From: Luteimonas huabeiensis HB2
GTDB taxonomy: Bacteria > Pseudomonadota > Gammaproteobacteria > Xanthomonadales > Xanthomonadaceae
NCBI RefSeq assembly: GCF_000559025.1
Contig: NZ_JAAN01000030.1
Span: forward strand, 1-64,000
DNA: 64,000 nucleotides
Direction of reading: 5' to 3'
Positions 17,750-26,695 of the stretch are shown piece after piece. The notes under the pieces were generated by a model. That model did no database searches. It was not told the origin of the DNA and saw only the letters and a program-made list of their open reading frames with translations. Both the position numbers and the translations under genes were made by a program. The stretch's first letter is position 1. The number at the start of each line of letters is the position of its first letter.

Positions 17750-17873
17750 CGCCTGGACGTTTTGACCGTTTTGCCTATTCAGGCAGGTGATCCGCCTATT
17801 CATTAACTGTTTCTTAACCCCCTTGGGGGAGGGGTCGGGCACCATCACGCCACGCCAACATTCCTGACCCCGC

Positions 17874-18557
17874 GTGACGACTGACGAACCGAACTCCGGC
17901 CGCACCGCCGCCACCGCGCCCCGTCGAATCCGGCGGACCTCCCGTTTCCTCCTCGTCGCACTGCTGGGCGCCGCCGCATTCCCGGCCGTCGCCGCACCGG
18001 GCCTGGCCGGCGACTCGGCCGATCAGCTGCCCGTCGCCTCGACCATCAGCCAGCAGCTGGCCGACCCCCTGCCCGCCGGCGGCCCGGAAGTCCTGTTCGC
18101 CTCCGACGTCAACCAGCTGATCGCCGCGGCCGATCTGATCCGCCAGGAAGCCGCCGCCCGGCCCGAGCCGGCCCGCGCCGGCGTGCAGACCCTGCTGCAG
18201 CGCGCGATGACCCTGCTGGGCACCCCGTATCGCTGGGGCGGCACCTCTCCGGAGCGCGGCTTCGACTGCAGCGGCCTGGTCAGCTACGTCTTCCGCACCG
18301 CGCTGGGCATCGAGCTGCCGCGGGTCTCCCGCGACATGGCCTCGGCCGGGCAACGCGTCGCCCGCGACCAGCTCGACGCCGGCGACCTGGTGTTCTTCAG
18401 CCGCCGCGGCAGCCGCATCGACCACGTCGGCATCTACCTGGGCGAGGGCCGCTTCCTGCACGCCCCGCGCAGCGGTCGCGACGTCACCGTGTCCGAACTC
18501 GACACCGGCTACTGGGCCGGCAAGTTCATGCAGGCCCGGCGCGTCGCCGGCGTCTGA
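17874..18557 (+). CDS. NlpC/P60 (C40) peptidoglycan endopeptidase, exported
   Basis: 227 aa, starting at GTG 17874. It has a Sec signal (FLLVALLGAAAFPAVAAPGLA) with no lipobox cysteine. After about 80 residues of linker comes the C40 domain, with WGGTSPERGFDCSGLVSYVF, IDHVGIYLGEGRF and FLHAPRSGR. The domain is clearly paralogous to the gene before it, so the pair looks like a tandem duplication that gave one lipid-anchored and one soluble enzyme. The 124-base gap between them is markedly A+T-richer than the genes (ATTCATTAACTGTTTCTTAA) and probably holds an independent promoter. A strong terminator follows. Confidence 0.85.
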   Translation: MTTDEPNSGRTAATAPRRIRRTSRFLLVALLGAAAFPAVAAPGLAGDSADQLPVASTISQQLADPLPAGGPEVLFASDVNQLIAAADLIRQEAAARPEPARAGVQTLLQRAMTLLGTPYRWGGTSPERGFDCSGLVSYVFRTALGIELPRVSRDMASAGQRVARDQLDAGDLVFFSRRGSRIDHVGIYLGEGRFLHAPRSGRDVTVSELDTGYWAGKFMQARRVAGV

Positions 18558-18577
18558 CGCCCCACCTCGTCGCTCCA

Positions 18578-18606
18578 GGGCCGCCTCCGGGTGGCCCATT
18601 TTTTTG
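18578..18606 (+). terminator. rho-independent terminator after the second C40 gene
   Basis: GGGCCGCC-TCCG-GGTGGCCC forms an 8-bp stem with one G-U pair and a tetraloop, followed by ATTTTTTT. Confidence 0.85.
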
Positions 18607-18690
18607 TCCCCGCCCCGAGGCGCGGGTGCCCATCGGGCGGCCAAGGATCGGCTGGACGCTCTGGAGAACGACGCTCCCGCTTCGGGGGCC

Positions 18691-19365
18691 TCACGGCCTG
18701 CGCGCCACCCAGCCCTTGAACGTGAAGGCGCACCAGAACAGTTCGACGTCGACGAAGCCGGCCTCGCCGAGCAGCGCGGCGTCCTGTTCGGGCGACAGGA
18801 CCGGCAGGCGTTCCCGGATCGCCGCGATGCTGCCGGCCGCCTGCGCCGGCGCGATGCCGGATGCGGAGGCGAAGGCGGCATTGCGCCGGAGCCAGCGGTC
18901 CGGGTCCGGGCCCTGGCTGGCGAAGCTGTGGTGGGCCACGACCAGGGCCGCACCCGGCTTCAGCCGCGCGTGCAGTTGCCTCAGCGTGCGCAGGCGCTCG
19001 TCCCGCGGCAGGAAATGCAGCGTCAGCAGGCACGTCGCGCCGTCGAACGGCCCTGGGCGCGCGCTGTCGATCAGGCCCTCGTGCCAGTGCGCGCGATGCG
19101 CCTGCGGGCCCAGCGCGGTGCGGGCCAGTTGCAGCATGTCGGCCGACGGGTCCACCGCCTCGAAGCGCCAGGCCGGCTGCATTCCCGCGAAGGCGGCCAG
19201 TTCCAGCCCGCCGCCGGCGCCCAGCACCAGGATGCGGGCCTCCGCAGGCGCGCGCTCGGCCAGCAGGACGCCGCTCATGCGGTGCAGGTCGCGCAGGGCG
19301 GGGACGATCCGCGCCGTCCGGTCGGCATAGCCGGACACCGCGACCGGGTCGGAAAAGGCTGTCAT
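18691..19365 (-). CDS. class I SAM-dependent methyltransferase
   Basis: 224 aa. Motif I is ILVLGAGGGLELAAFAG (residues 45-60), an acidic end of strand 2 is FEAVDPSADMLQLAR, and motif IV-like GATCLLTLHFLPRDERL follows. This gives a standard Rossmann methyltransferase; the acceptor is not evident. An AGGAG lies 8 bases before the ATG. Converges on the C40 gene and diverges from the SBF transporter. Confidence 0.8.
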   Translation of the reverse strand: MTAFSDPVAVSGYADRTARIVPALRDLHRMSGVLLAERAPAEARILVLGAGGGLELAAFAGMQPAWRFEAVDPSADMLQLARTALGPQAHRAHWHEGLIDSARPGPFDGATCLLTLHFLPRDERLRTLRQLHARLKPGAALVVAHHSFASQGPDPDRWLRRNAAFASASGIAPAQAAGSIAAIRERLPVLSPEQDAALLGEAGFVDVELFWCAFTFKGWVARRP

Positions 19366-19420
19366 CGATCGATCGCTCCTGTGCGGGCGGCCGGGCGCGC
19401 GGCGGCATGCGCGGGCCTAA

Positions 19421-19438
19421 TGTAACTTACGGTGTTAT
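19421..19438. promoter_or_regulatory. A+T-rich imperfect palindrome, candidate TetR-type operator
   Basis: TGTAAC-TTACGGT-GTTATA has near-symmetric arms (TGTAAC/GTTATA) about an ACGGT centre, in the style of TetR/AcrR operators. It lies in the divergent space between the methyltransferase and the SBF transporter, and is one of the few A+T-rich spots in the first 30 kb. No TetR gene is adjacent. Confidence 0.4.
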
Positions 19439-19584
19439 ATATCGCGACGGACGTCAACCGCGCACCCGCGATCCGCGCCTGCGCCGCCTGCCCGCGCTGC
19501 ATTGCGGCTTGCCTCGCATGGGCGCCGACGCGATGCTCGCGCGGGGATCCATGCGCCGCCGTGGCGCCGAAGGGGACGCGCCGC

Positions 19585-20460
19585 ATGCAAGCCACTCTGC
19601 TTACCGACCTGCTGCTGCCGCTGGCGCTGGGCGCGATCATGCTCGGCCTCGGCCTGGGGCTGACGCCGGGGGACTTCCGCCGCGTGGCGCGCTACCCGCG
19701 CGCGGTGCTGATCGGGCTGTTGCTGCAGACCGCGGTGCTGCCCTGGGCCGCCCTCGGGCTGGCGCTGGCGTTCCGGCTGCCGCCGGAGCTGGCGGTCGGG
19801 CTGATGCTGCTGGCGGCCTCGCCGGGCGGGGCCACGGCCAACATCTACAGCCATCTCGCCCGCGGCGACGTGGCGCTCAACATCACCCTGACCGCGGTCA
19901 ACAGCCTGCTGTGCCTGGTCACCCTGCCGCTGATCCTGGACCTGTCGCTGCGCTTCTTCCTCGGCGAGGGCCAGTACGTGCCGCCACCGGTGCGCAAGAT
20001 CGTCGAGGTCGCCACGCTCATCCTGCTGCCGGTGGCGATCGGCATGGCGGTGCGGGCGCTGGCGCCGGGGTTCGCGGCACGGATGGAGAAGCCGATCCGG
20101 CTGCTGTCGGTGCTGGTGCTGGTGCTGCTGATCGGCGGCGCGGTGGCGCAGGAATGGCCGGTGCTGGTGCGCTATGCCGGCGCGGTCGGCGCGGCCTGCC
20201 TGCTGTTCAACCTGGTCAGCCTGGGCGCCGGCTACGCCGCCCCGCTCGCGCTGCGCCTGCCGCGACGGCAGGCGGTGGCGATCGCGATGGAGATCGGCAT
20301 CCACAACGGCACCCTGGCGATCTTCATCGCCCTCAACGTACTCGGCAACCCGACGATGTCGGTGCCGGCCGCGATCTACAGCCTGTTGATGTTCTTCACC
20401 GCCGCAGCGTTCGCGTACACGGCGAGCCGGCGCACGGAGACCGCGCCGATGCCGACCTGA
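19585..20460 (+). CDS. SBF/bile-acid:sodium symporter family transporter
   Basis: A 291-aa inner-membrane transporter with about nine or ten hydrophobic helices. The family core is visible in LMLLAASPGGATANIYSHLA and NITLTAVNSLLCLVTLPLI (crossover region one), and IAMEIGIHNGTLAIFIAL (the second Glu-containing crossover). Members use Na+ to import organic anions; the substrate here is unknown. The ATG at 19585 is preferred. The frame stays open to 19432, but the extra 51 residues are Cys/Arg-rich, non-homologous in style and overlap the presumed operator. Confidence 0.85.
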   Translation: MQATLLTDLLLPLALGAIMLGLGLGLTPGDFRRVARYPRAVLIGLLLQTAVLPWAALGLALAFRLPPELAVGLMLLAASPGGATANIYSHLARGDVALNITLTAVNSLLCLVTLPLILDLSLRFFLGEGQYVPPPVRKIVEVATLILLPVAIGMAVRALAPGFAARMEKPIRLLSVLVLVLLIGGAVAQEWPVLVRYAGAVGAACLLFNLVSLGAGYAAPLALRLPRRQAVAIAMEIGIHNGTLAIFIALNVLGNPTMSVPAAIYSLLMFFTAAAFAYTASRRTETAPMPT

Positions 20461-20599
20461 CGCAGCCGGGGCAGCGCCTCCCCGCGCTGCGGTCGGCCGG
20501 AACCGCGGGAGGGCGCGAGGCGGGCGCGTCGCGTGCCCGCAGCCGATCGCAGGGCCGGTCGCGGGCGGCCTTGCCGCCCTCTGCGGCGGCTGCCCGGCT

Positions 20600-22066
20600 T
20601 CAGTCGGTGCCGAACTCGCCGTAAGCGCGCAACTGCTCCGCCACCCCCGGCTCGCCCACCACCACGATGCTCTGCGCCTTCGGGTCGAAGAACTCGCGCG
20701 CGATGGCCTGCACCTGCTCGGCGGTCACCTGCTGCGTCTTGCCGACGTAGGTGCTGAGGTAGTCGGCCGGGCGGCCGAGCAGCCAGTTGCCGGCCAGCGC
20801 GGCGGCCACCGCGCCCTGCTGCTGGTTCCGGAACAGGTAGGTGCCGGCGGTGTAGCGCTTGGCGCGCTCGAGTTCGTCGGCGGGCACCGGCACGGTCCGC
20901 AGCGCCTCGAACTCCTTCAGGAATTCGCCTATCGAAGCGCCGGTGACCTCGTTGCGCACGTCGGCCTGCGCCTGGAACGCGCCGCCGGCGCGGCTGAGCG
21001 CGAATCCGCCGCCGGCGCCGTAGGTATAGCCCTTGTCCTCGCGCAGGTTGCGCATCAGCCGGCTGTCGAAGCCGCCGCCGAGGATGGTGCCGGCCAGCGC
21101 GGCCGGCACCGCGCGCTCGTCGGCCGCGGCGAAGGCCGGGCGACCGATGCGCACCGCCGACTGCACGCTGTTCTGGCGCGGCACCAGCACGTGGCGCGGC
21201 GCGTGCGCGGCATCGGGCGCCGGCACCGGGGCGACCGGTGCGCCCTCGCCCGCCCAGTCGCCGAAGGCCGCGCGCGCCAGGCGCTCCGCCTCGTCGGCGC
21301 TCACCCGGCCGGCGATCACCAGCAGCGCTTGGTCGGGGCGGAAGCGCGCCGCGTGGGCGGCGCGCAGCGCGGCCACGTCGGTGCCCTGGATCGAGGCCTC
21401 GGTGGGCAGCAGGTTGCCGTACGGGTGGTCGCCGTAGAGCGCGCGGGCCATCGCGCGATTGGCCTGGTAGCCGGGCTGAGACTCGGCCACCTTGAGCCCC
21501 TGCAGCGCGTTGACCTTGGCCAGCTGCACCTCGTCGTCGGGGAAGGCCGGGTTGCGCACCACGTCGGCGAACAGCGCGATCAGCGGGCGCGCCGACGAGG
21601 CGAGGCCGGACGCGCTGACCACCACCCCGTCGGCGCTGGCGCTGGCGCCCAGCAATGCGCCCAGCGTCTCCAGCGCCTCGGCGATGGCGACCGAACTGCG
21701 CGAGGCGGTGCCCTCGCTGAGCAGGCCGGCCAGCAGATCGGACATGCCGGGCAGCTCGGCCGGATCGCTGGCCAGCCCGCCGCGCACCGCCAGCACGTAG
21801 TTCACCTTCGGCAGGCCGTCGGTGCGCGGCAGCACCCACAGGGTCAGGCCGTTGTCGAGACGGCGCTCGACCAGGCCCAGCTCGGGCAGCGGGCGGTCGG
21901 GGTCGTAGGGCGGCAGGCCGGCCGGCAGCGCGGTCGGCGGCGCCGGCGCGGCGCCCGGGGAGGCCGCGCCGGCGGCCGGCTGCTGGGCCGCGGCCGGGAC
22001 GGCGAGGCCGGCGAGCATGGCCAGCGCCAGCAGACGCACGCGCAGGGGAATCCGATGGAATCGCAT
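20600..22066 (-). CDS. M16-family peptidase, inactive-type subunit
   Basis: 488 aa with a signal peptide (RLLALAMLAGLAVPAAAQQ). It has the two-lobed M16 fold (LDNGLTLWVLPRTDG, LLAGLLSEGTASR, YGDHPYGNLLPTEASIQGTD, and the substrate-binding REDKGYTYGAGGGFALSRA). Where a catalytic partner carries HxxEH it reads LPGMSDLLAGLLSEG, so the zinc site is missing and it should act as the non-catalytic beta-type partner. It begins 11 bases after the stop of the HLFEH-containing subunit, matching the usual alpha/beta operon of periplasmic M16 peptidases. Confidence 0.9.
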   Translation of the reverse strand: MRFHRIPLRVRLLALAMLAGLAVPAAAQQPAAGAASPGAAPAPPTALPAGLPPYDPDRPLPELGLVERRLDNGLTLWVLPRTDGLPKVNYVLAVRGGLASDPAELPGMSDLLAGLLSEGTASRSSVAIAEALETLGALLGASASADGVVVSASGLASSARPLIALFADVVRNPAFPDDEVQLAKVNALQGLKVAESQPGYQANRAMARALYGDHPYGNLLPTEASIQGTDVAALRAAHAARFRPDQALLVIAGRVSADEAERLARAAFGDWAGEGAPVAPVPAPDAAHAPRHVLVPRQNSVQSAVRIGRPAFAAADERAVPAALAGTILGGGFDSRLMRNLREDKGYTYGAGGGFALSRAGGAFQAQADVRNEVTGASIGEFLKEFEALRTVPVPADELERAKRYTAGTYLFRNQQQGAVAAALAGNWLLGRPADYLSTYVGKTQQVTAEQVQAIAREFFDPKAQSIVVVGEPGVAEQLRAYGEFGTD

Positions 22067-22077
22067 GGTCGTCCTCC

Positions 22078-23493
22078 TCAGGGCGTGGGTTGCGCGGCCG
22101 GGGCAGCGGGCGCCGCGAGGCCACGCGCCGGCGCCAGCGCGGCAGGCACGCGATCGATCACGGTGCGGTTGGCGGTGGTGAGATAGGTGCGCGCGACCCG
22201 CTGCACGTCGGCGGCGGTGACGCCGGCGATCCACTCGGGGATGCGGTTGAGCGTCTCGGCATCGCCCCACAGCACCTGCGCCTTGGCCAGTTCGTCCGCG
22301 CGCGAGATGAAGGGTTCCAGGCCGTCCACGTAATCGGCCAGCAGTTTGGTCTTGCTGCGCGCCAGCGCCTCCTCCGGCACGCCTTCCTGGACGATCCGCG
22401 CGATCTCCTCGTCGATCGCCGCCAGCACCGCGTCCGGCGCCACGTCGGGCTTGTACAGCGCGAACAGCACCAGCTGCGTCGGCCCGGCGTAGTCCCAGGC
22501 GCCGCCCAGCGGCCAGTTGATGCCGCCATCGAGGTTGAGCAGCTGCGCGCGGCCCTTGACCAGGCCCTGGTACAGCCGCGACGCGTCGCCGCCGGCCAGC
22601 AGTTGGGTCAGCACCGCCATCGGCGCGTGGTCGGGGCTGCCCTGCTCCGGCACCTTCCAGCCCACCGCCAGCGCCGGCACCTGCGCCAGCGGATCGGCCT
22701 GCGCCTCGCGGCGCTCGCGGGTATTGAGCGGTTCCGAGACATCCGGGCGCGGCGGCGTCGGGCGCGCGGGGATGTCGCCGAAGTACTCCTCGACCAGGGC
22801 GAAGACCTCGCGCGCGGAGACGTCGCCCACCACCCCGATCACGGCGTTGTTGGGTCCGTAGTAGTCGCGGTGGAAGGCTTCCACGTCGGCCAGCGAGGCG
22901 TTCTCGAGATCCTCGAAGCTGCCGTAGCCGTCGTGCGCGTTGGCCCACTTCTGGAACGCCAGGCGGTTGAGGTCGGTCCAGAAGAACAGCCCGTAGGGCT
23001 GGTTGTGCACGTTGACGCGGATCTCCTCCTTCACCACGTCCTGCTGGTTGCGCAGGTTCTGCGGCGAGAAGTCGAGCGTCTTCATGCGGTCGGCCTCCAG
23101 CCACAGGATCGGCCGCAGGGCCGAGACCGGCGCGGTCTCGATGTAGTTGGTGAAGTCGGCGCGGGTGGACCCGTTGAGGATGCCGCCGCCGCCCTGGATG
23201 ACCCGGTCGAACACGCCCTTCGGCGCCACCGGCGTGCCCTGGAACATCAGGTGCTCGAACAGGTGGGCGAAGCCGGTGCGGTTCTCCGGCTCCAGCCGCA
23301 TGCCGACGTGGTAGACCACGCTGACGCCGACCGTCGGCGAGCTGCGGTCCTCGGACACGACCACGGTCAGGCCGTTGTCGAGGGTATGGGTCTGGATGGG
23401 GATGGTCCAGCGGTCGGCCTGCTGCGCGGCGACCGGCGCGGAGAGCCAGGCGAGCAGCGCGAGCGCGCTGCCGATGACGGCCTTGCGGTGCAT
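22078..23493 (-). CDS. M16-family zinc metallopeptidase, catalytic subunit
   Basis: 471 aa with a signal peptide (ALALLAWLSAPVAAQQ). The inverted zinc motif H77-LF-E80-H81 is present in TGFAHLFEHLMFQG, with the third ligand glutamate about 75 residues later in DVVKEEIRVNVHNQPYG. The pattern of pitrilysin/MPP-like periplasmic enzymes is followed to the C-terminal lobe, and the chain ends in an Ala/Pro tail. It is transcribed before and with the inactive partner, so the two should form one heterodimeric clamshell protease degrading short peptides in the periplasm. Confidence 0.9.
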   Translation of the reverse strand: MHRKAVIGSALALLAWLSAPVAAQQADRWTIPIQTHTLDNGLTVVVSEDRSSPTVGVSVVYHVGMRLEPENRTGFAHLFEHLMFQGTPVAPKGVFDRVIQGGGGILNGSTRADFTNYIETAPVSALRPILWLEADRMKTLDFSPQNLRNQQDVVKEEIRVNVHNQPYGLFFWTDLNRLAFQKWANAHDGYGSFEDLENASLADVEAFHRDYYGPNNAVIGVVGDVSAREVFALVEEYFGDIPARPTPPRPDVSEPLNTRERREAQADPLAQVPALAVGWKVPEQGSPDHAPMAVLTQLLAGGDASRLYQGLVKGRAQLLNLDGGINWPLGGAWDYAGPTQLVLFALYKPDVAPDAVLAAIDEEIARIVQEGVPEEALARSKTKLLADYVDGLEPFISRADELAKAQVLWGDAETLNRIPEWIAGVTAADVQRVARTYLTTANRTVIDRVPAALAPARGLAAPAAPAAQPTP

Positions 23494-23608
23494 GGGGAAG
23501 TCCTCCCGGCCCGGTCCGCGGGCCGTCGCCCGACTATAAGCCAGCCGCCGGCCGGGCGCAGCGCGCCGGCGCGCAGGTCCCGTGAGGGAAGGCTTCAGCG
23601 AACTTGGC

Positions 23609-23614
23609 TAGCAT
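23609..23614 (+). promoter_or_regulatory. -10-like element upstream of opgD
   Basis: TAGCAT inside GGCTAGCATCC, 31 bases before the opgD ATG. The same GCTAGCATCC occurs in front of the amidase gene at 1219-1232. Confidence 0.4.
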
Positions 23615-23644
23615 CCACGCCGTCCTCACTCACCACGCCCGCCG

Positions 23645-25228
23645 ATGCGCCGACGCGACTTCCTGAGCCACAGCCTGATGTCCCTGATCGCCGCCGCCCT
23701 GCCGGCTTCCGCGCACGCCGCCGTGCTGCGGCTCGGCACCGCGCAGCCGTTCGACTTCGCCGCCCTCAAGGGCCGCGCGCGGGCGCTGGCCGCCGCGCCG
23801 CACGTCGCCCGGCCGGCCGCCCTGCCCGCGCCGGTGGCGGCGCTGGACTGGGACGCCTATCAGGCGATCCGCTACCGCCGCGACCACGCGCTGTGGGGCG
23901 ACGAGGCGACCCGCTACATCGCGCAGTTCTTCCACCTGGGCCTGTACTTCAAGTCGCCGGTGCGCATGCACGCCCTGGCCGACGGCCAGGCGCGCGAGAT
24001 CGCCTACGACCCGGCGATGTTCGACTACGGCGCCAGCGGCCTGGACGGCGGCGCCCTGCCCGGCGACCTCGGCTTCGCCGGCTTCCGCCTCCACCGCCGC
24101 AGCGACCCGCAACGCGATTTCGCCGCGTTCCTGGGCGCCAGCTACTTCCGCGCGGTCGGCGCCAGCGGCCAGTACGGCCTGTCGGCGCGCGGGCTGGCGG
24201 TGGATACCGGGCTGCCGCGGCCGGAGGAGTTCCCGGACTTCACCGACTTCTGGTTGGAGCGGCCCGATCCCGCATCGGACACGGTGATCGTCTACGCCCT
24301 GCTCGACTCGCCCTCGGTCGCCGGCGCCTACCGCTTCGCGATCACCCCGGGCGAGCCGCTGGTCATGGACGTGGACTGCGCGCTGTACCCGCGCGCGCCG
24401 ATCGAGCGGCTCGGCATCGCCCCGGGCACCAGCATGTACCAGGTCGGCGAGAACGACTGCCGGATGGGCTGGGACTGGCGCCCGGAGATCCACGACAGCG
24501 ACGGCCTGGCCCTGCACACCGGCCAGGGCGAATGGATCTGGCGCCCGCTCGGCAACCCGCGCCAGTTGCGCTTCAACGCCTTCGCCGACGACGACCCGCG
24601 CGGCTTCGGCCTGCTGCAGCGCGACCGCAACTTCGACCACTACCAGGACGACGGCGTCTTCTACGAACGCCGGCCCTCGCTGTGGGTGGAGCCCAAGCAG
24701 GGCTGGGGGCGCGGGGAAGTGCAGCTGATCGAGATCCCCACGGTGGACGAGACCTTCGACAACATCGTCGCGTTCTGGCATCCGGCGCAACCGATCGAAC
24801 CCGGCCAGGAACTGCTGTTCGGCTACCGCCTGTACTGGGGCGAGGCGATGCCGGCGACCCCGCCGCTGGCCACCTGCGTGGCCACGCGCACCGGCCTGGG
24901 CGGTCGCATCGGGTTCAAGCGCACCGAGTGGTCGCAGCGCTTCGCGGTCGATTTCGCCGGCGGCGACCTGGCCGCCCTGGCCGCGCGCAATGCCGAGGTG
25001 GAGCCGGTCCTGGAAACCTCCGCCGGCCGCCTGGAGACGGTGTCGGCGCGCCCGCTGCACGCGGTCGAGGGCTACCGGGTGATGTTCGACGCGGTGCCGC
25101 CGGGCCCGGGCACCGGGCAGATCGACACCCGCCTGTTCCTGCGCGACCCGGCCACCGGCCGCGCGCTCAGCGAAACCTGGCTGTACCAGTGGAACCCGCC
25201 GCCGCCGGACGAACGCACGCTGTACTGA
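23645..25228 (+). CDS. opgD: periplasmic glucan biosynthesis protein D
   Basis: 527 aa, close to the usual length of OpgD/MdoD, which shapes the backbone of osmoregulated periplasmic glucans. The N-terminus MRRRDFLSHSLM with a following hydrophobic stretch is a twin-arginine signal (RRxFL), as known for OpgD but not OpgG, and this is the main reason for choosing D. The mature part carries family blocks such as YQAIRYRRDHALWGDE, FLGASYFRAVGASGQYGLSA and GENDCRMGWDWRPEIHDSDG. It stands alone; no opgH or opgG is adjacent. Confidence 0.92.
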   Translation: MRRRDFLSHSLMSLIAAALPASAHAAVLRLGTAQPFDFAALKGRARALAAAPHVARPAALPAPVAALDWDAYQAIRYRRDHALWGDEATRYIAQFFHLGLYFKSPVRMHALADGQAREIAYDPAMFDYGASGLDGGALPGDLGFAGFRLHRRSDPQRDFAAFLGASYFRAVGASGQYGLSARGLAVDTGLPRPEEFPDFTDFWLERPDPASDTVIVYALLDSPSVAGAYRFAITPGEPLVMDVDCALYPRAPIERLGIAPGTSMYQVGENDCRMGWDWRPEIHDSDGLALHTGQGEWIWRPLGNPRQLRFNAFADDDPRGFGLLQRDRNFDHYQDDGVFYERRPSLWVEPKQGWGRGEVQLIEIPTVDETFDNIVAFWHPAQPIEPGQELLFGYRLYWGEAMPATPPLATCVATRTGLGGRIGFKRTEWSQRFAVDFAGGDLAALAARNAEVEPVLETSAGRLETVSARPLHAVEGYRVMFDAVPPGPGTGQIDTRLFLRDPATGRALSETWLYQWNPPPPDERTLY

Positions 25229-25241
25229 TCGCGCCGCGCGC

Positions 25242-26528
25242 TCAGCCGCGCGGCGGCGCCCCGGTCGGCGCGTCGTCCGCCAGGCCAGGATCGTCGGCCG
25301 CGCGCTCGTAGGCGGCGCGATCCAGCAGGCCGGTCTCGCGCGCGACCAGCACCGGCACCAGCATCTGCCCGGTGACGTTGGTCATCGTGCGCATCATGTC
25401 GAGCACGCGGTCGATCGCCAGCAGGATGCCCAGCACCTCCAGCGGCAGCCCGGCGGCGCTCAGCACCACCGTGGCCATCACCACCGCCGTGCCGGGCACC
25501 CCGGCGGTGCCGAAGCTGCCCAGCACCGAGGCCAGCAGGATCGCCGCGTACTGCGCGAAGCTCAGCTCGATGCCGGCGTACTGCGCGGCGAAGATCGCCG
25601 CGAGCGTGGGATAGATCGCCCCGCAGCCGTCCATCTTGATGCTCGCGCCCAGCGGCACCGCGAAGGCGGCGTAGTTGCGGTCGACGCCGAGGCCGTGGGT
25701 GACCGCGCGGATCGCGGCGGGCATCGAGGCGAAGCTGGACGAGCTGACGAAGGCCACCTGCATCGCCGGCGCCGCGCCGCGGAAGAACTTCAGCGGGTTG
25801 AGCCCGTGCGCGAGCAACAGGCCGCCGTAGACCACGACGATGTGGAAGGCGCAGGCCGCGTACAGCGCCACCACGAAATTGCCCAGCGGCAGCAGGCGCT
25901 CGAAGCCGTAGGCGCCGACCAGCCCGGCGATCAGGCCGAAGGTGCCGATCGGGGTCAGCTCCAGCACGAAGCGGGTGACCTGGATCATCGCCTCGCTGGC
26001 CTGGCCGACCAGCTGGCGCAGGGCCTCGGTCCGCGCGCCCAGCTTGACCAGGGCGAAGCCGAGCAGGCCGGCGAAGAAGATCACCTGCAGGATGCGCCCC
26101 TCGGCCAGCGCGGCGAAGGGATTGGTGGGCACGATGTCCAGCAGCACCTGCACCGGCGTGGGCACCTCGCGCGGCTGGTAGTCGGCCGGCGGCGCGAGCT
26201 GCACGCCCACGCCCGGCGCGAACACGAACGCCGCGGCCAGCCCCACCGCCACCGCCAGCGCGGCGGTGACCGCGAACCAGCCGAACGTGCGCCCGCCCAG
26301 CGCCGCCACCGACTGCTGCCCGTGCAGCGCCGAGACCGCGTTGACCACCGCGAAGAACACCAGCGGCACCGCGATCATGCGGATCAGGTTCACGTACAGG
26401 GTGCCCAGCGGCTGCAGCCAGGTCTCGGCCGCGGGCCCGAGCAGCCAGCCGGCCAGCGCGCCGAGCACGAACGCGCCGGCCACGCGCTGCCAGAACGGCA
26501 CCCGGAACCACCAGGAAAACAGGCTCAT
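25242..26528 (-). CDS. dicarboxylate/amino acid:cation symporter (DAACS family)
   Basis: 428 aa with the GltPh-type topology. The serine-rich hairpin is VAFVSSSSFASMPAAI, followed by the TM7 region PLGASIKMDGCGAIYPTLAA (MDG in place of the usual NMDGT) and the HP2 loop SVLGSFGTAGVPGTAVVMA. TM8 carries the expected LAIDRVLDMMRTMTNVTGQM with Asp and Asn for substrate and cation. It probably imports glutamate, aspartate or C4-dicarboxylates with Na+ or H+. It converges on opgD with 13 bases between stops. The start is the Met preceding FSWWFRVPFWQR. Confidence 0.9.
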   Translation of the reverse strand: MSLFSWWFRVPFWQRVAGAFVLGALAGWLLGPAAETWLQPLGTLYVNLIRMIAVPLVFFAVVNAVSALHGQQSVAALGGRTFGWFAVTAALAVAVGLAAAFVFAPGVGVQLAPPADYQPREVPTPVQVLLDIVPTNPFAALAEGRILQVIFFAGLLGFALVKLGARTEALRQLVGQASEAMIQVTRFVLELTPIGTFGLIAGLVGAYGFERLLPLGNFVVALYAACAFHIVVVYGGLLLAHGLNPLKFFRGAAPAMQVAFVSSSSFASMPAAIRAVTHGLGVDRNYAAFAVPLGASIKMDGCGAIYPTLAAIFAAQYAGIELSFAQYAAILLASVLGSFGTAGVPGTAVVMATVVLSAAGLPLEVLGILLAIDRVLDMMRTMTNVTGQMLVPVLVARETGLLDRAAYERAADDPGLADDAPTGAPPRG

Positions 26529-26655
26529 CGCATCGACGCAGGCGGGAACATGGCCGCCGACGATACGCCCTCGCCCGTCTCCGGGCGAGGCCATCGCCGG
26601 GACGCCGTGACCATGCCATCGCAACGCTGCCGCGAAGCCGAAACACGCCGCGGGG

Positions 26656-26661
26656 CATAAT
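26656..26661 (+). promoter_or_regulatory. -10-like element upstream of the alkaline phosphatase
   Basis: CATAAT within GGGGCATAATGG, 34 bases before the ATG. No clear -35 is seen. No obvious Pho box was found, so phosphate control is not supported by sequence. Confidence 0.35.
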
Positions 26662-26695
26662 GGCGCGTTCCCGTTCCCCGCCGGATATCCGTTCG

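Noticed and set aside
19432-19584. A longer SBF transporter with a Cys-rich 51-residue N-terminus
   Set aside because: The added stretch has no family match, starts within the A+T-rich operator-like region, and the transporter begins normally at 19585.
22090-25311. A 1073-codon open frame on the plus strand
   Set aside because: It is antisense to the M16 catalytic gene and then out of frame with opgD; its composition is that of a shadow frame.
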